This document shows positions 42,553 through 52,194 of a DNA stretch of 64,000 bases, in pieces. Each line of letters opens with the position of its first letter. Within the stretch, counting starts at the first letter, position 1. The notes below the pieces were generated by a model. It searched no databases. It had not been told where the DNA came from and saw only the letters and a list, made by a program, of their open reading frames with translations. The position numbers and the translations under genes were made by a program. Origin of the DNA: Streptomyces roseicoloratus (lineage in GTDB: Bacteria; Actinomycetota; Actinomycetes; Streptomycetales; Streptomycetaceae); NCBI RefSeq assembly GCF_004117935.1, contig NZ_SDOY01000172.1:1-64000 (forward strand), given 5' to 3'.

Positions 42553-45500
42553 TTGAGCACTGTCCTGTTCCGCCGCCCTGCCCGCCGGCGCGGCCCCGAC
42601 ATGCCGGACGGCGAACTGAGCCTCCAAGAGCCGCCCACCCTGCCCGAGGCGGAACCGAACTCCTCCGCCGTGTGGATGTACCTGCCGATGGGACTCACCT
42701 CCCTCGCGATGCTGATGATGTTCGTCAGGCCCGGGCAGGTCACCGCCTTCAGCTACTTCGCCATCGGCATGATGCTGCTGTCGTCGGTGGTGATGATCGT
42801 CGGCCAGTTCCTGCGCAGCGCGGGGGAGCGCAAGCGCAAGCTCAAGGGAGAACGCCGCGACTACCTCCGCTACCTGGCACAGACCCGGCGCAGGATCCGG
42901 AGCACCGTGGCCGAGCAGCAGAAGGCGCTCGCCTGGCGCCACCCCGGCCCCGCCGCGCTCTGGGCGCTCGTGGGCACCAGCCGGCAGTGGGAGCGCCGGT
43001 GCTCCGACGAGGACTTCGCCGAGGTGCGCGTCGCGAGGGGCGATCAAAAGCTCGGCACCCGGCTGGCCCCGCTGTCGACCAAGCCCGTCGAGGACCTCGA
43101 ACCGCTGTCCGCGCACGCTCTGCGCAGCTTCATCCGGGCGTACGGCACCCTGCCCGACCAGCCGATCGCGCTGTACCTGCGTGCCTGGTCGAAGGTGCTC
43201 GTCCAGGGAGACGAGGAGCGCGGCCGGGCGATGGTCCGCGCGCTCGTGGCGCAGCTCACCACGTTCCACGCGCCGGAGGAACTGACCGTGGCGCTCTGCC
43301 TGTCCGACGAGCGGCGCGCCGACTGGGAGTGGGTCAAGTGGCTGCCGCACGCCCAGCACGCCTACCAGCGGGACGGCGCGGGAGCCGCCCGCACCGTCGC
43401 CGCCGGACTGGTCGAGCTGGAGGAGCTGCTCGGCGCCGACTTCACCGAACGCCCGCCGTTCGACCCGGACACCGCACCCAGCCGTGAGGAGCCGTTCACG
43501 GTGATCGTGGTGGACGGCGGCGCCGTCCCCGGCGGACACCGGCTCTCCGGACCCGGCTACCGCAACACCGTGGTGGTCGACCTGTCCGGGAACTTCGCTT
43601 GGAAGCCCGCCCGCGGCACACTGCGCCTGCGCCTGAGCGACGACGGCCTCCATCTGGTACGCACCGACCGCGACCGTCAGGAACAGAGCCGACTCCTGGG
43701 CCGACCCGACACCCTGGGTCCGCTCGCCGCCCGCGCACTGGCGGCACGGCTCTCCCCGTACCGTCTGGGCGGCGGAGCGGTCGCCGCCGAACCCTTCGCC
43801 TCCGACACCGAACTGACCTCCCTGCTGGGCATATCGGACCTGCGCCGGCACGTCCCGCATACCCTCTTCGACCGCCCGCTGGAGGGCCGCGAGCGGCTCC
43901 GGGTGCCCATCGCCGTCGGCGAGGACGGCCTGCCCGTCGAACTGGACATCAAGGAGTCCGCCCAGGGCGGCATGGGCCCGCACGGCATGCTCATCGGCGC
44001 CACCGGCTCGGGCAAGTCCGAACTCCTGCGCACACTCGTCCTCGGCCTCGCCCTCACCCACTCCTCCGAGACCCTCAACTTCGTCCTCGTCGACTTCAAG
44101 GGCGGCGCCACCTTCCTCGGCATGGACGGCCTGCCGCACACCTCGGCCGTCATCACCAACCTCGCCGACGAGCTCCCGCTCGTCGCGCGCATGCAGGACG
44201 CCCTGCACGGCGAACTGATCAGGCGTCAGGAGCTGCTGCGCCGCGCAGGGAACTACTCCTCGGTCCTCGAGTACGAGAAGGCCCGCGCCGCCGGGACCCC
44301 GCTGGCCCCGCTGCCGTCGCTGTTCGTCGTCGTCGACGAGTTCTCCGAACTCCTGGCCGCGCACCGCGACTTCATGGATCTCTTCGTGATGATCGGCCGC
44401 CTCGGACGCTCCCTCGGCGTCCACCTGCTGCTCGCGTCCCAGCGGCTGGAGGAGGGCCGCATGCACCAGCTGGAGTCCCATCTGTCGTACCGCATCGGGC
44501 TGCGCACCTTCTCCGCGATGGAGTCACGCGGCGTCCTCGGCGTACCCGACGCCTACCACCTCCCGCCCACCCCGGGCAGCGGCTACCTCAAGAGCGGGGT
44601 CGAGGCGCTCACCCGGTTCCGCGCCGCCTACGTGTCCGGCACCTACAAGGTCAAGCGCCGCAGCGTCCAGCAGGCCCGGATCGCCCGCCAGGTGGTGCCC
44701 TGGTCCACCGCCTGGGTGGTACCACGCGCCCTGCCCGCCGTGCCCGACCCGGTCACACCCGAGCCCGACGGCGACGAGACCCTCCTCGGCCTCGCCCTGG
44801 ACAGGCTCCAGGACAGCGGTCCGCCGGCCCACCAGGTATGGCTGCCGCCGCTGGACACGCCGCCCGCGCTGGACACCCTCCTGCCGCCGCTGGACGTCGA
44901 CCCGGACCTCGGGCTGACCACCACCGGCTCCCCCGACCGGGGCCGGCTGCGGGTGCCCGCCGGCATCGTCGACAAGCCCTTCGAGCAGGTACGCGAGCTG
45001 CTCATGGTCGACTTCTCCGGCGCGGGCGGGCACTTCGCCGTCGCCGGCGGCCCGCAGAGCGGCAAGTCGACCGTGCTGCGCACCCTCATCACCGGGCTCG
45101 CCCTCACCCACACCCCCCGCGAAGTCCAGTTCTACTGCCTGGACTTCGGCGGCGGCGCCCTCCTCGGCCTGGCGGGGATCCCGCACGTGGGCGGGGTCGC
45201 CGGCCGGCTGGACGCCGAGAAGATCTCCCGCACCCTGGCCGAGGTCACCGCGCTGCTCGACCGGCGCGAGGCGTTCTTCCAGGAGGAGGGCATCGACTCC
45301 ATGGCCACCTACCGCAAGCGGCGCGCGGCCGGCCGGTACCCCGACGAGCCCTTCGGGGACGTGTTCCTGGTCGTGGACGGCTGGTCGACGGTCCGCAGCG
45401 ACATGTTCGACGACCTGGCCGTCTTCAGCGGCCTCGCCACCCGTGGCCTCAACTACGGCGTCCACCTGATGGTCAGCACCGCCCGGTGGCTGGACCTGTC

Positions 45501-46518
45501 CAGCGCCCTGCGCGACCAGATCGGCAACCGTCTCGAACTGCGCATGGGCGACTCGATGGACTCGGCGATCGACACCCGGAAGGCGGCCACCGTGCCCGTA
45601 CGGCCCGGGCGCGGCCTCAGCCCCGACAAGCTGCACTTCCTCACGGCCCTGCCGCGGATCGACGGGTGCGAGGACACCGAGGACCTCAGCGAAGCCCTCG
45701 CCGAGCTCGCCGAACGGATCGCCGCGCACTGGGACGCGCCGCCCGCCCCGCCGGTACGGATGCTGCCCACCCGCTTCGGCGTCCGGGAACTGCCGGCAGC
45801 CGAGGCCCCGTTGCGGCTTCCCATGGGTGTCGACGAAGCGGCACTCGCGCCCGTCGTCCACGACTTCGCACAGAGCCCGCACCTGCTGATCGTCGGCGAC
45901 ACCGAGAGCGGCAAGACCAGCGCCCTGCGCCTGATCGCCGAGCAGATCGTCGCCCACCACACCCCTCAGGAGGCACGCATCCTGGTCGTCGACTACCGGC
46001 GCGAACTGATCGAGGCCGTGCCCGAGGAGTACCGCCTCGGGCACGCCGTCGCGGCCGACCCGCTGCGGGAACTCCTCGACGGCGTCACCCGCGCCATGGC
46101 CGTCCGCACACCCTCCGAGGACATCTCGCCGGCCCGGATGCGCCGCGCCGACTGGTGGACGGGACCGCGGCTGTTCATCCTGGTCGACGACTACGAGATG
46201 GTCGGCTCGCCCTTCGACGGGCCCTTCGACCCGCTGATCCCGCACCTGCCGCTCGGCTACGAGATCGGTCTGCACCTGGTGCTGGCGCGGGCGGCGACCG
46301 GCGCCTCCCGCCAGGATCCGCTGACCCGCAAGCTCCAGGAGGTCAACGCGGCCGGCCTGCTCATGTCCTGCCCGAGCTCCGAAGGTTTCGTCTTCGACGG
46401 CGTCCGCCCGCGCATCCTGCCGCCGGGCCGCGCCCTGCGCATCGCCCGGCGCAAGGCCTCGCTGATGCAGCTCGCGCTGCCGACGGAGAGGGAGACCGAG
46501 ACGGACGACACCCTCTAG
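42553..46518 (+). CDS. eccC: Type VII secretion ATPase EccC (FtsK/SpoIIIE, three ATPase domains)
   Basis: A 1321-residue EccCa-EccCb fusion. Two N-terminal transmembrane helices lie near residues 42-82 (YLPMGLTSLAMLMMFV; FSYFAIGMMLLSSVVMIVGQ). A stalk domain and three FtsK-type ATPases follow. Walker A motifs are GATGSGKS (about 482-489), GGPQSGKS (about 832-839) and GDTESGKT (about 1115-1122). Walker B is VVVDEF in domain 1, LVVDGW in domain 2 and LVDDY in domain 3. The DE in domain 1 fits it being the catalytic motor, while the last domain binds substrate signals. TTG 42553 is selected because AGGAG sits eight bases upstream; longer readings are Arg/Pro-rich shadow. It is the engine that recognises and exports the WXG100 and giant substrates. 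Confidence 0.93.
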   Translation: MSTVLFRRPARRRGPDMPDGELSLQEPPTLPEAEPNSSAVWMYLPMGLTSLAMLMMFVRPGQVTAFSYFAIGMMLLSSVVMIVGQFLRSAGERKRKLKGERRDYLRYLAQTRRRIRSTVAEQQKALAWRHPGPAALWALVGTSRQWERRCSDEDFAEVRVARGDQKLGTRLAPLSTKPVEDLEPLSAHALRSFIRAYGTLPDQPIALYLRAWSKVLVQGDEERGRAMVRALVAQLTTFHAPEELTVALCLSDERRADWEWVKWLPHAQHAYQRDGAGAARTVAAGLVELEELLGADFTERPPFDPDTAPSREEPFTVIVVDGGAVPGGHRLSGPGYRNTVVVDLSGNFAWKPARGTLRLRLSDDGLHLVRTDRDRQEQSRLLGRPDTLGPLAARALAARLSPYRLGGGAVAAEPFASDTELTSLLGISDLRRHVPHTLFDRPLEGRERLRVPIAVGEDGLPVELDIKESAQGGMGPHGMLIGATGSGKSELLRTLVLGLALTHSSETLNFVLVDFKGGATFLGMDGLPHTSAVITNLADELPLVARMQDALHGELIRRQELLRRAGNYSSVLEYEKARAAGTPLAPLPSLFVVVDEFSELLAAHRDFMDLFVMIGRLGRSLGVHLLLASQRLEEGRMHQLESHLSYRIGLRTFSAMESRGVLGVPDAYHLPPTPGSGYLKSGVEALTRFRAAYVSGTYKVKRRSVQQARIARQVVPWSTAWVVPRALPAVPDPVTPEPDGDETLLGLALDRLQDSGPPAHQVWLPPLDTPPALDTLLPPLDVDPDLGLTTTGSPDRGRLRVPAGIVDKPFEQVRELLMVDFSGAGGHFAVAGGPQSGKSTVLRTLITGLALTHTPREVQFYCLDFGGGALLGLAGIPHVGGVAGRLDAEKISRTLAEVTALLDRREAFFQEEGIDSMATYRKRRAAGRYPDEPFGDVFLVVDGWSTVRSDMFDDLAVFSGLATRGLNYGVHLMVSTARWLDLSSALRDQIGNRLELRMGDSMDSAIDTRKAATVPVRPGRGLSPDKLHFLTALPRIDGCEDTEDLSEALAELAERIAAHWDAPPAPPVRMLPTRFGVRELPAAEAPLRLPMGVDEAALAPVVHDFAQSPHLLIVGDTESGKTSALRLIAEQIVAHHTPQEARILVVDYRRELIEAVPEEYRLGHAVAADPLRELLDGVTRAMAVRTPSEDISPARMRRADWWTGPRLFILVDDYEMVGSPFDGPFDPLIPHLPLGYEIGLHLVLARAATGASRQDPLTRKLQEVNAAGLLMSCPSSEGFVFDGVRPRILPPGRALRIARRKASLMQLALPTERETETDDTL

Positions 46519-46720
46519 ACAGTGGCCGGCGCCGGTTCTCCCGACAGGCCGCGACCGGCCGGCCCGGGCAACCGGCGCCGGCCGGGTCCCGGCCACCGTG
46601 CCGGGCCCGTCCCGCCAGGCGTCCGGTGCGGTCCCGTGCCCGGCGGCCGGTGCGGTCCCGCGCCCGGAGTGCTCAGCGCCGGAGTGGTCCGCCCGGGAGC
46701 GGTCCGCCCCGGAGCGGTCC
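46519..46720. other. Convergent gap between eccC and mycosin gene
   Basis: A 202-bp GC-rich gap. CCGGTGCGGTCCC(G)TGCCCGG-type 21-mers repeat at 46623-46643 and 46647-46667 with one difference. Related GGAG(T/C)GGTCCGCCC units follow. No gene was seen. The repeats could form hairpins that end both transcripts. Confidence 0.55.
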
Positions 46721-47896
46721 TCAGGACCCGCCCGCCGCCTGGTCCCCGAACCGCCCCGCGCGCCAGCCCCGCCGCCGGCCGCGCGGGACGACCGCTGCCA
46801 GGAAGGCCACCGCGAGAACCGCCCCCGCCGATCCGACCGCGACGAGCAGCGCCGCGGTCCGGGCTGCCGCGCCGGTGGCGTCGGCCCCGCGCAGGCGTAC
46901 CGCTCGGGTCTCCACCGCGGGCGCCGGCCCGGCTTCCGGTGCGCTGCCCGCGACCGCCCCGTACGGGTCCAGGGCGGGAAGGTCGCCGGGATACGCCGTC
47001 CTCAGCAAGCGCTCCCGTACCTGCCGCGCGTCGAGCTCCGGGTGGTAGGCGCGCACCAGGGCCGCCGTTCCCGCCGTGACGGAGGCGGCCAACGAGGCAC
47101 CCGAGCCCGTCCACTTGCCGTCGCCGTGCGGACCCGGGCCCACCAGGGCGACGCCCGGGGCGCTCAGATCGGCCCGGGTGAAGCCGGGCGCACGGTCGGC
47201 GAGGGCACCGTCGGGACCGGTGGCCACCACGGCCAGGGCCTGCGGCGGCGGTGCGGGAGCGGGCGGAGCCGCCCCGCCGCCGTCCGCGGCCGCCGGTACG
47301 ACGACGAGCGCGTCCGCCCGCGCCGCGGCGGCCATCGCCGACCGTACCCGCGGGTCGGCCCCGTCGAGGGGCGCGCCGGCGACGATGACGTCCGCGCCGC
47401 CCTGCGCCGCCGCCCGGACCCCGTCGGCCATCCGGCCGGGATCCGCCTCGCCCCGGGTTCCCGTGCCGCGTACGGCCAGGATCCGTGCCTGCGGCGCGAC
47501 ACCGGAGAAGCCCTGCCCCGGTGCGGTGGCCCCGGCGGCGATGCCCGCGAGGAAGGAGCCCCTGCCGACGCAGTCGCCGCGGGCGTCGCCCAGTGCGCGG
47601 ACGCGCCCCTTGAGCACGGAGACCGTCTCGCTGACGCCGGTGGCGACCACGGCGACCGTCACGCCCTGCCCCTGCGACAGCTGCCACACCTGGTCGAGCC
47701 CCAGGGCCCGCCGTGTCCACGGCGCGTCCGCGAGCGGACGGCCGGCGAACGACGTGCACTTCTGGTCGGGAGCCAGCCGCTCGGGCATGCCCGGCAGCGC
47801 GACGGGCGGGTCCGCGGCGCCGGCGGCCTGCGCGGGCACGACCGTCGCCGCGGCCACTGCCAGGGCGCAGACGAAGAGGGGTGTACGGCGGCGCAT
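46721..47896 (-). CDS. Mycosin-like S8 protease, catalytic residues lost
   Basis: A 391-residue protein with signal peptide (MRRRTPLFVCALAVAAATVV), subtilase-like domain and C-terminal transmembrane helix (TAALLVAVGSAGAVLAVAFL), the standard mycosin (MycP) topology. The catalytic sites are altered. VAVIDTGV is VAVVATGV (A85 for Asp). The DCDGHGT block is DCVGRGS (R112 for His). The oxyanion Asn segment reads VVVPAAADGGG. Only the Ser survives, in SGASLAAS (S268). It is therefore a predicted pseudoprotease. MycP is known to stabilise the ESX membrane complex independently of proteolysis, so a structural role is plausible. It lies 68 bp downstream of the beta-helix/AAA gene in the same operon. 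Confidence 0.82.
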   Translation of the reverse strand: MRRRTPLFVCALAVAAATVVPAQAAGAADPPVALPGMPERLAPDQKCTSFAGRPLADAPWTRRALGLDQVWQLSQGQGVTVAVVATGVSETVSVLKGRVRALGDARGDCVGRGSFLAGIAAGATAPGQGFSGVAPQARILAVRGTGTRGEADPGRMADGVRAAAQGGADVIVAGAPLDGADPRVRSAMAAAARADALVVVPAAADGGGAAPPAPAPPPQALAVVATGPDGALADRAPGFTRADLSAPGVALVGPGPHGDGKWTGSGASLAASVTAGTAALVRAYHPELDARQVRERLLRTAYPGDLPALDPYGAVAGSAPEAGPAPAVETRAVRLRGADATGAAARTAALLVAVGSAGAVLAVAFLAAVVPRGRRRGWRAGRFGDQAAGGS

Positions 47897-47964
47897 GGAC
47901 GGCGCACCTCGTTCCGTGGAAGGGGCGGGGAACCGGCCGCGACCTGCCGGTCGCGGGTCCCAAA

Positions 47965-50900
47965 TCAGACGGACAGGTCCTGCGGCAGCAGCAGCCGCAG
48001 GTCGTCCAGACTCGGCGCGGCCACCGTGCTCAGCCGGCCGGCCTGCCGGGTCATCATCCGCTCCAGGGTCTGGCGGGCCAGGCGGGCGTTGCCGAAGGCC
48101 CGGCCGCGCGGCAGCGCGTCGAAGTGCGCCAGGAGCGCCTCCTCGGTGCCCTCGGCACAGTCGTACCCGTTGTCGGCGGCATGCCGGCGGACGATGGTGA
48201 CCAGCTCGGCGGAGGAGTAGTCGGGAAACTCCACATGGCGGGCGAAGCGGGACTCCAGTCCGGGATTGGACCCGAGGAACCGGTTCATCTCGTCGGTGTA
48301 GCCGGCGGCGATCACCACCACGTCGTCGCGGTGATCCTCCATGAGCTTCAGCAGCGTGTCCACCGCCTCCTGCCCGAAGTCGGACGACGCACCGCCGCCG
48401 GGAGGCGTCAGGGTGTACGCCTCGTCGATGAACAGCACCCCACCCAGGGCCCGTTCGAAGACCTCCTTGGTGAGCCGCGCCGTGTGGCCGATGTACCGGC
48501 CCACCAGATCCGCGCGCGACACCTCCACCAGCTGACCGCGGGGCAGCACACCGAGCGAGGCCAGCAACTCCCCGTACAGGCGGGCCACGGTCGTCTTGCC
48601 GGTGCCGGGCGGGCCGGCGAAGACGAGGTGGTTGCCCAGGCGCGGGGCGGGCAGTCCCGCAGCGGCCCTGCGGCGGGCGGCGGCGAGCAGGTTGACCAGA
48701 TCGCCCACCTCGCGCTTGACGTTCGCCAGGCCCACCAGTGACTCCAGCCGCTGGAGCGGGTCTCCTTCGGTGCCCTCGCCGGCGGCCGCGGCCGGGGCGC
48801 CGACGTCGTCGGGGACGAACAGGGACAGGTCCTGCTCGCGCACGTCCGCGAGCGTGGCGAGGCGGGAAGCCTGCCGGTCGACCATCTCCTCGAAGACCTT
48901 GCGCGCGGTCCGGCCGTTGCCGAACACGGCGTCGCGGGGAATGGCCTCGAAGCGCGCGCGCAGCGCGGTGCGGGCGGCGGCGTCGAGCTCGTAGCGGTGG
49001 CCGGCGCACATCCGCTCGACGATCGTGACCAGTTCCTCGGAGGTGTAGTCGGTGAACCGGACGGTGCGGGTGAAGCGCGAGGCGAGGCCCGGGTTGGAGG
49101 CGAGGAAGCCGTCCATCTCGGCGGGATAGCCGGCCGCGATGACCACGACGTCCTCGCGGTGGTCCTCCATCAGCTTCACCAGGGTGTCGATGGCCTCGCG
49201 TCCGAAGTCCGCGCCCGAACCGCCACCGTCCGACAGGAGCGTGTACGCCTCGTCGACGAACAGCACGCCGCCCAGCGCCCTGGTGAACGTCTCCGTGGTC
49301 TTGATGGCCGTTCCGCCGACGATCTGCGCCACCAGATCGGCACGCGAGACCTCCACCAGGTGGCCCGAGCGCAGCACCCCGAGCTGGGCCAGGATCGAGC
49401 CGTACAGACGGGCCACGGTCGTCTTGCCCGTGCCCGGAGGGCCCGCGAAGACCAGATGGCGGCTGGTGGGCGGGGCGGGCATGCCGAGCCGGGCGCGCTG
49501 CTGGGCGAGCCGGTTCAGGTTGATCAGGGTCAGTACCTGCTGCTTCACGTCCTCGAGGCCGATCAGGGACCGCAGCTCGTCGACCGGACCGGTGTTCTCG
49601 TCGGGCTGCGGCACGGCGCCCGCGGGCAGCCGCCGGCCGCCCGCCTCCTGGGCCGCCTCGGCGCTTCCCCACGCGTCCGCGGCGCCGTTGTCCGTACTCG
49701 TCAGACCGTCGACGGACAGTCCCTCACCGGGCACCGTGTGGCGCAGACCACTGCCCTGGTTGTCCCGGACGGCACATCCGGCCAGCGAGACGCCGTCGGC
49801 CCCCTCGACGCGGACGCCGTCACCACCGGAGCCCGTGACCTCACAGCCGTTCAGCGCCGCCCTGGCCCCGGAAGCGAGGAGGACGCCGTGCTCGGCCGCC
49901 CCGGTGACCCGGGTCCGCGTGGCCGACAGCTCGCCGTCCCCTTCGACGTGGACGCCCGCACCACCCGGCTTCTCCACCTCGGTGTCACGCAGCATGAGCG
50001 TGCCCAGGGGGCCGACGTGGGCCGCCGTGGCACCGGAGGCACGCAGCCGCCCGCCGCCCACGAACAGCGTGCCGTGCCCGGACACGTGCACCGCGGAACC
50101 GCCGGACTCCTCGACGACACAGTCCTCCAGACGCCCGCGCGCGTCCTTGGCGACCACCACGCCGCGCTCCCCGGCGCGCGCCACGGTCGCCCGCCGCACC
50201 ACGGGGCGGGCTCCCGCACGCACCACGACGCCGTCGCCCTTGGTGTCGAGGACCCGGAGCCGGTCGAACTCCGGCGTGGAATCCTCCTCCACGAGCACGC
50301 CGATGCCCTGCCCGTCGCGCACGAGGGTCCCGTGGAAGGACGGCGACGCGTAACCGGTGACGCGGATCGCGGAGTCCTTCGCCCCGGTGAACTCGCAGTC
50401 GCCGAAGGTGCCGCGCCCCCGTTCGGTCACCAGCAGGCCGTGACCTGCGGTCCGTTCGGTGCGGCACCGGGTCAGCGTGGGTGCGCTGCCCGCGCCCACG
50501 ACGAACCCGTGACCGCTGGTCTCCACGACGGTGACGTCCTCCAGGACGGCGGCCCTGGTGCTGTGCACGAGCACCCCCACGACCGCTTCGCGGACGGTTC
50601 CCCGCGTGAAGGCGACCGTGCTGTCCTCCTCGACGGCCACACCCGGCTTGTCGGTCCCCGTGATCTCGCAGTCCTCCAGCCGCACGGAGGCCGCCCCGTT
50701 CGTCAGCACGCCGTTCCCGCGGGCGTCACGCAGCCGGCAGCCGCGCAGTCTGACGCGTCCCTGCTCACCGGCCACCACCGCCGAGGTGCCCACGTGCTCG
50801 ACGGTGCAGTCCTCCAGGAAGCTCTCCGCCGCGGAGGTGGACACCACGCCGGCCCCCGCCGGATTGCCGACGTGGCACTGCCGCAGCGCCAGCGAACCAC

Positions 50901-51261
50901 TGCCCCGCGCGAACAGCGCCGCCCAGGCCGAGCCGCGGACGTCGCACCGGTCCATGGCGACCTGCCCGCGCGGCGCGTCCACCACGGGCAGCTCGTCGTC
51001 GTGGCCGCGCAGCACGAGCCCGCTGACCATCAGCGCGTCCCCGGTGAAGGTCAGCGCGACACCGCGCCGCGGAGCGACCTCGACCGTCCCGCGCCCCTCC
51101 GCCGCGACGAGGGTGATGGCGGCCGACACGACCAGGGCCTCCTCGTACCGTCCGGGCTGGATGCTGACGACGGCACCGGTACGTGCCCGGGCGACGGCCT
51201 CCCCGATGGTGCGGCAGTCTCCTGCGCCGTCGGCGCGGACGGTGAGCATCTGACGTGACAC
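47965..51261 (-). CDS. Beta-helix protein fused to tandem AAA+ (EccA/CbxX-like) ATPases
   Basis: A 1098-residue fusion. Residues about 5-560 are a right-handed parallel beta-helix with many roughly 22-residue coils (RLRGCRLRDARGNGVLTNGA; RRATVARAGERGVVVAKDAR). Two CbxX/CfqX-type AAA+ modules follow. Each has Walker A GPPGTGKTTVARLYG, Walker B VLFVDEAYTL or VLFIDEAYTL, sensor/arginine-finger region NPGLxSRF and a C-terminal lid. This organisation parallels EccA, the cytosolic T7SS ATPase, but with a large beta-helix in place of the TPR domain. GTG 51261 is preferred because GGGAGG lies eight bases upstream; ATG 51249 is an alternative. It heads the operon with the mycosin gene. Probable role is substrate recognition or unfolding (inference). 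Confidence 0.85.
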   Translation of the reverse strand: MSRQMLTVRADGAGDCRTIGEAVARARTGAVVSIQPGRYEEALVVSAAITLVAAEGRGTVEVAPRRGVALTFTGDALMVSGLVLRGHDDELPVVDAPRGQVAMDRCDVRGSAWAALFARGSGSLALRQCHVGNPAGAGVVSTSAAESFLEDCTVEHVGTSAVVAGEQGRVRLRGCRLRDARGNGVLTNGAASVRLEDCEITGTDKPGVAVEEDSTVAFTRGTVREAVVGVLVHSTRAAVLEDVTVVETSGHGFVVGAGSAPTLTRCRTERTAGHGLLVTERGRGTFGDCEFTGAKDSAIRVTGYASPSFHGTLVRDGQGIGVLVEEDSTPEFDRLRVLDTKGDGVVVRAGARPVVRRATVARAGERGVVVAKDARGRLEDCVVEESGGSAVHVSGHGTLFVGGGRLRASGATAAHVGPLGTLMLRDTEVEKPGGAGVHVEGDGELSATRTRVTGAAEHGVLLASGARAALNGCEVTGSGGDGVRVEGADGVSLAGCAVRDNQGSGLRHTVPGEGLSVDGLTSTDNGAADAWGSAEAAQEAGGRRLPAGAVPQPDENTGPVDELRSLIGLEDVKQQVLTLINLNRLAQQRARLGMPAPPTSRHLVFAGPPGTGKTTVARLYGSILAQLGVLRSGHLVEVSRADLVAQIVGGTAIKTTETFTRALGGVLFVDEAYTLLSDGGGSGADFGREAIDTLVKLMEDHREDVVVIAAGYPAEMDGFLASNPGLASRFTRTVRFTDYTSEELVTIVERMCAGHRYELDAAARTALRARFEAIPRDAVFGNGRTARKVFEEMVDRQASRLATLADVREQDLSLFVPDDVGAPAAAAGEGTEGDPLQRLESLVGLANVKREVGDLVNLLAAARRRAAAGLPAPRLGNHLVFAGPPGTGKTTVARLYGELLASLGVLPRGQLVEVSRADLVGRYIGHTARLTKEVFERALGGVLFIDEAYTLTPPGGGASSDFGQEAVDTLLKLMEDHRDDVVVIAAGYTDEMNRFLGSNPGLESRFARHVEFPDYSSAELVTIVRRHAADNGYDCAEGTEEALLAHFDALPRGRAFGNARLARQTLERMMTRQAGRLSTVAAPSLDDLRLLLPQDLSV

Positions 51262-51352
51262 GCGGCTGACCTCCCGGCCCCGCCCGTGGAAGCGGGACCG
51301 GGCACGTGACAAGCGGGTTGCTGGTTGAGGTCAGCGACCGTAGCAACCCCCG

Positions 51353-51382
51353 CTAAGGACAACGGCGTTAGCGAAACGTTGG
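51353..51382 (-). promoter_or_regulatory. CTAAC-type motif cluster upstream of beta-helix/AAA gene
   Basis: On the minus strand CCAAC-N6-CTAAC occupies 51367-51382, and CTTAG follows at 51353-51357. The half-site spacing equals that of the tandem CTAAC upstream of the WXG100 operon. It lies about 105-120 bp upstream of the GTG start. Confidence 0.5.
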
Positions 51383-52194
51383 CGGCACGTAAGGGGGCGG
51401 CGCCGGCTCCGCCGGAGCCGGGCTTCCCGGCATGCCGGCCGCGGGTCGTACGGTCTACCGCACGCCTTCCACGGGATCCGACCCTCCCGGCGGGTGCGGG
51501 CCGAGGCCGTCCTCGGCGGGGGCCGGTTCGCCGCCGGCCGCGGAGAAGGCGGCGAGCGCGTCCACGAGGGCCCGCCGCCGGGCAGGTGCGCTCGTCCTGC
51601 TCTCGCATACGGACCCTGGTACCGCCCGCACGGCCCGGGCGCGGAACCGCCTCGGCCCGGCCGTGCGTGTGCCTGGGAGGTACCTCGCGCCGCGCGCGGC
51701 CGCGGTCCGCCGGGCTCGCTACCCAGACCGCGCACGCGTAGGCGCCGTCTCCCGACGGCGGCGCCGGAGGACGACGTTCCTTCGGCGCCGTCGTCATGTC
51801 CACTTCCCGTGCGGTCAAACCCACGGGTTGCCGTCGATGGCATAACGTTCCGATTGCGAACCTGGCATCATGCAAAGGTGTTATGTGTTCGTTATTAACT
51901 GGCCATTTCCGATCCTTTGTCCGCATTTGCTCAAACATCTTGTTGAGCTTGTCACTTTGCGGGGGTCGGAGGCGCCCGCGGCGATAACAGCCCGGTGTGC
52001 CCCGCGCAAGGCTTTCGGGTCATGCGATTTCGCTTTCTGGTGGGTAACTTCGGCCCGCATGACCAGTAACTACCCTCCGGCCGACCGCTGATGGCGACCG
52101 AGGGGCCCCGGCGGTGTGAACGGCACGCGGAAGCCCGGACGGGGGAACGCCGGGTCGGCGGAACGGATCCGCCCGAAGAAGAAAGCCTTGACTG
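51383..52194. other. Large intergenic region before the betaine operon
   Basis: About 810 bp without a credible gene. 51383-51790 is GC-rich with no conserved frame. 51840-51960 is markedly AT-rich (for example TTATGTGTTCGTTATTAAC) and is likely promoter DNA. At 52018-52026 and 52056-52064, GGTCATGCG and CGCATGACC form a 9-bp inverted repeat around 29 bp, about 130-175 bp upstream of the aldehyde dehydrogenase start. This is a candidate operator for osmotic or choline control. Confidence 0.5.

Noticed and set aside
51051..51938. Possible gene on the minus strand upstream of the beta-helix/AAA gene
   Set aside because: It has a fair start near 51798 but no conserved pattern, it overlaps the motif-rich promoter, and alternative frames look equally open.
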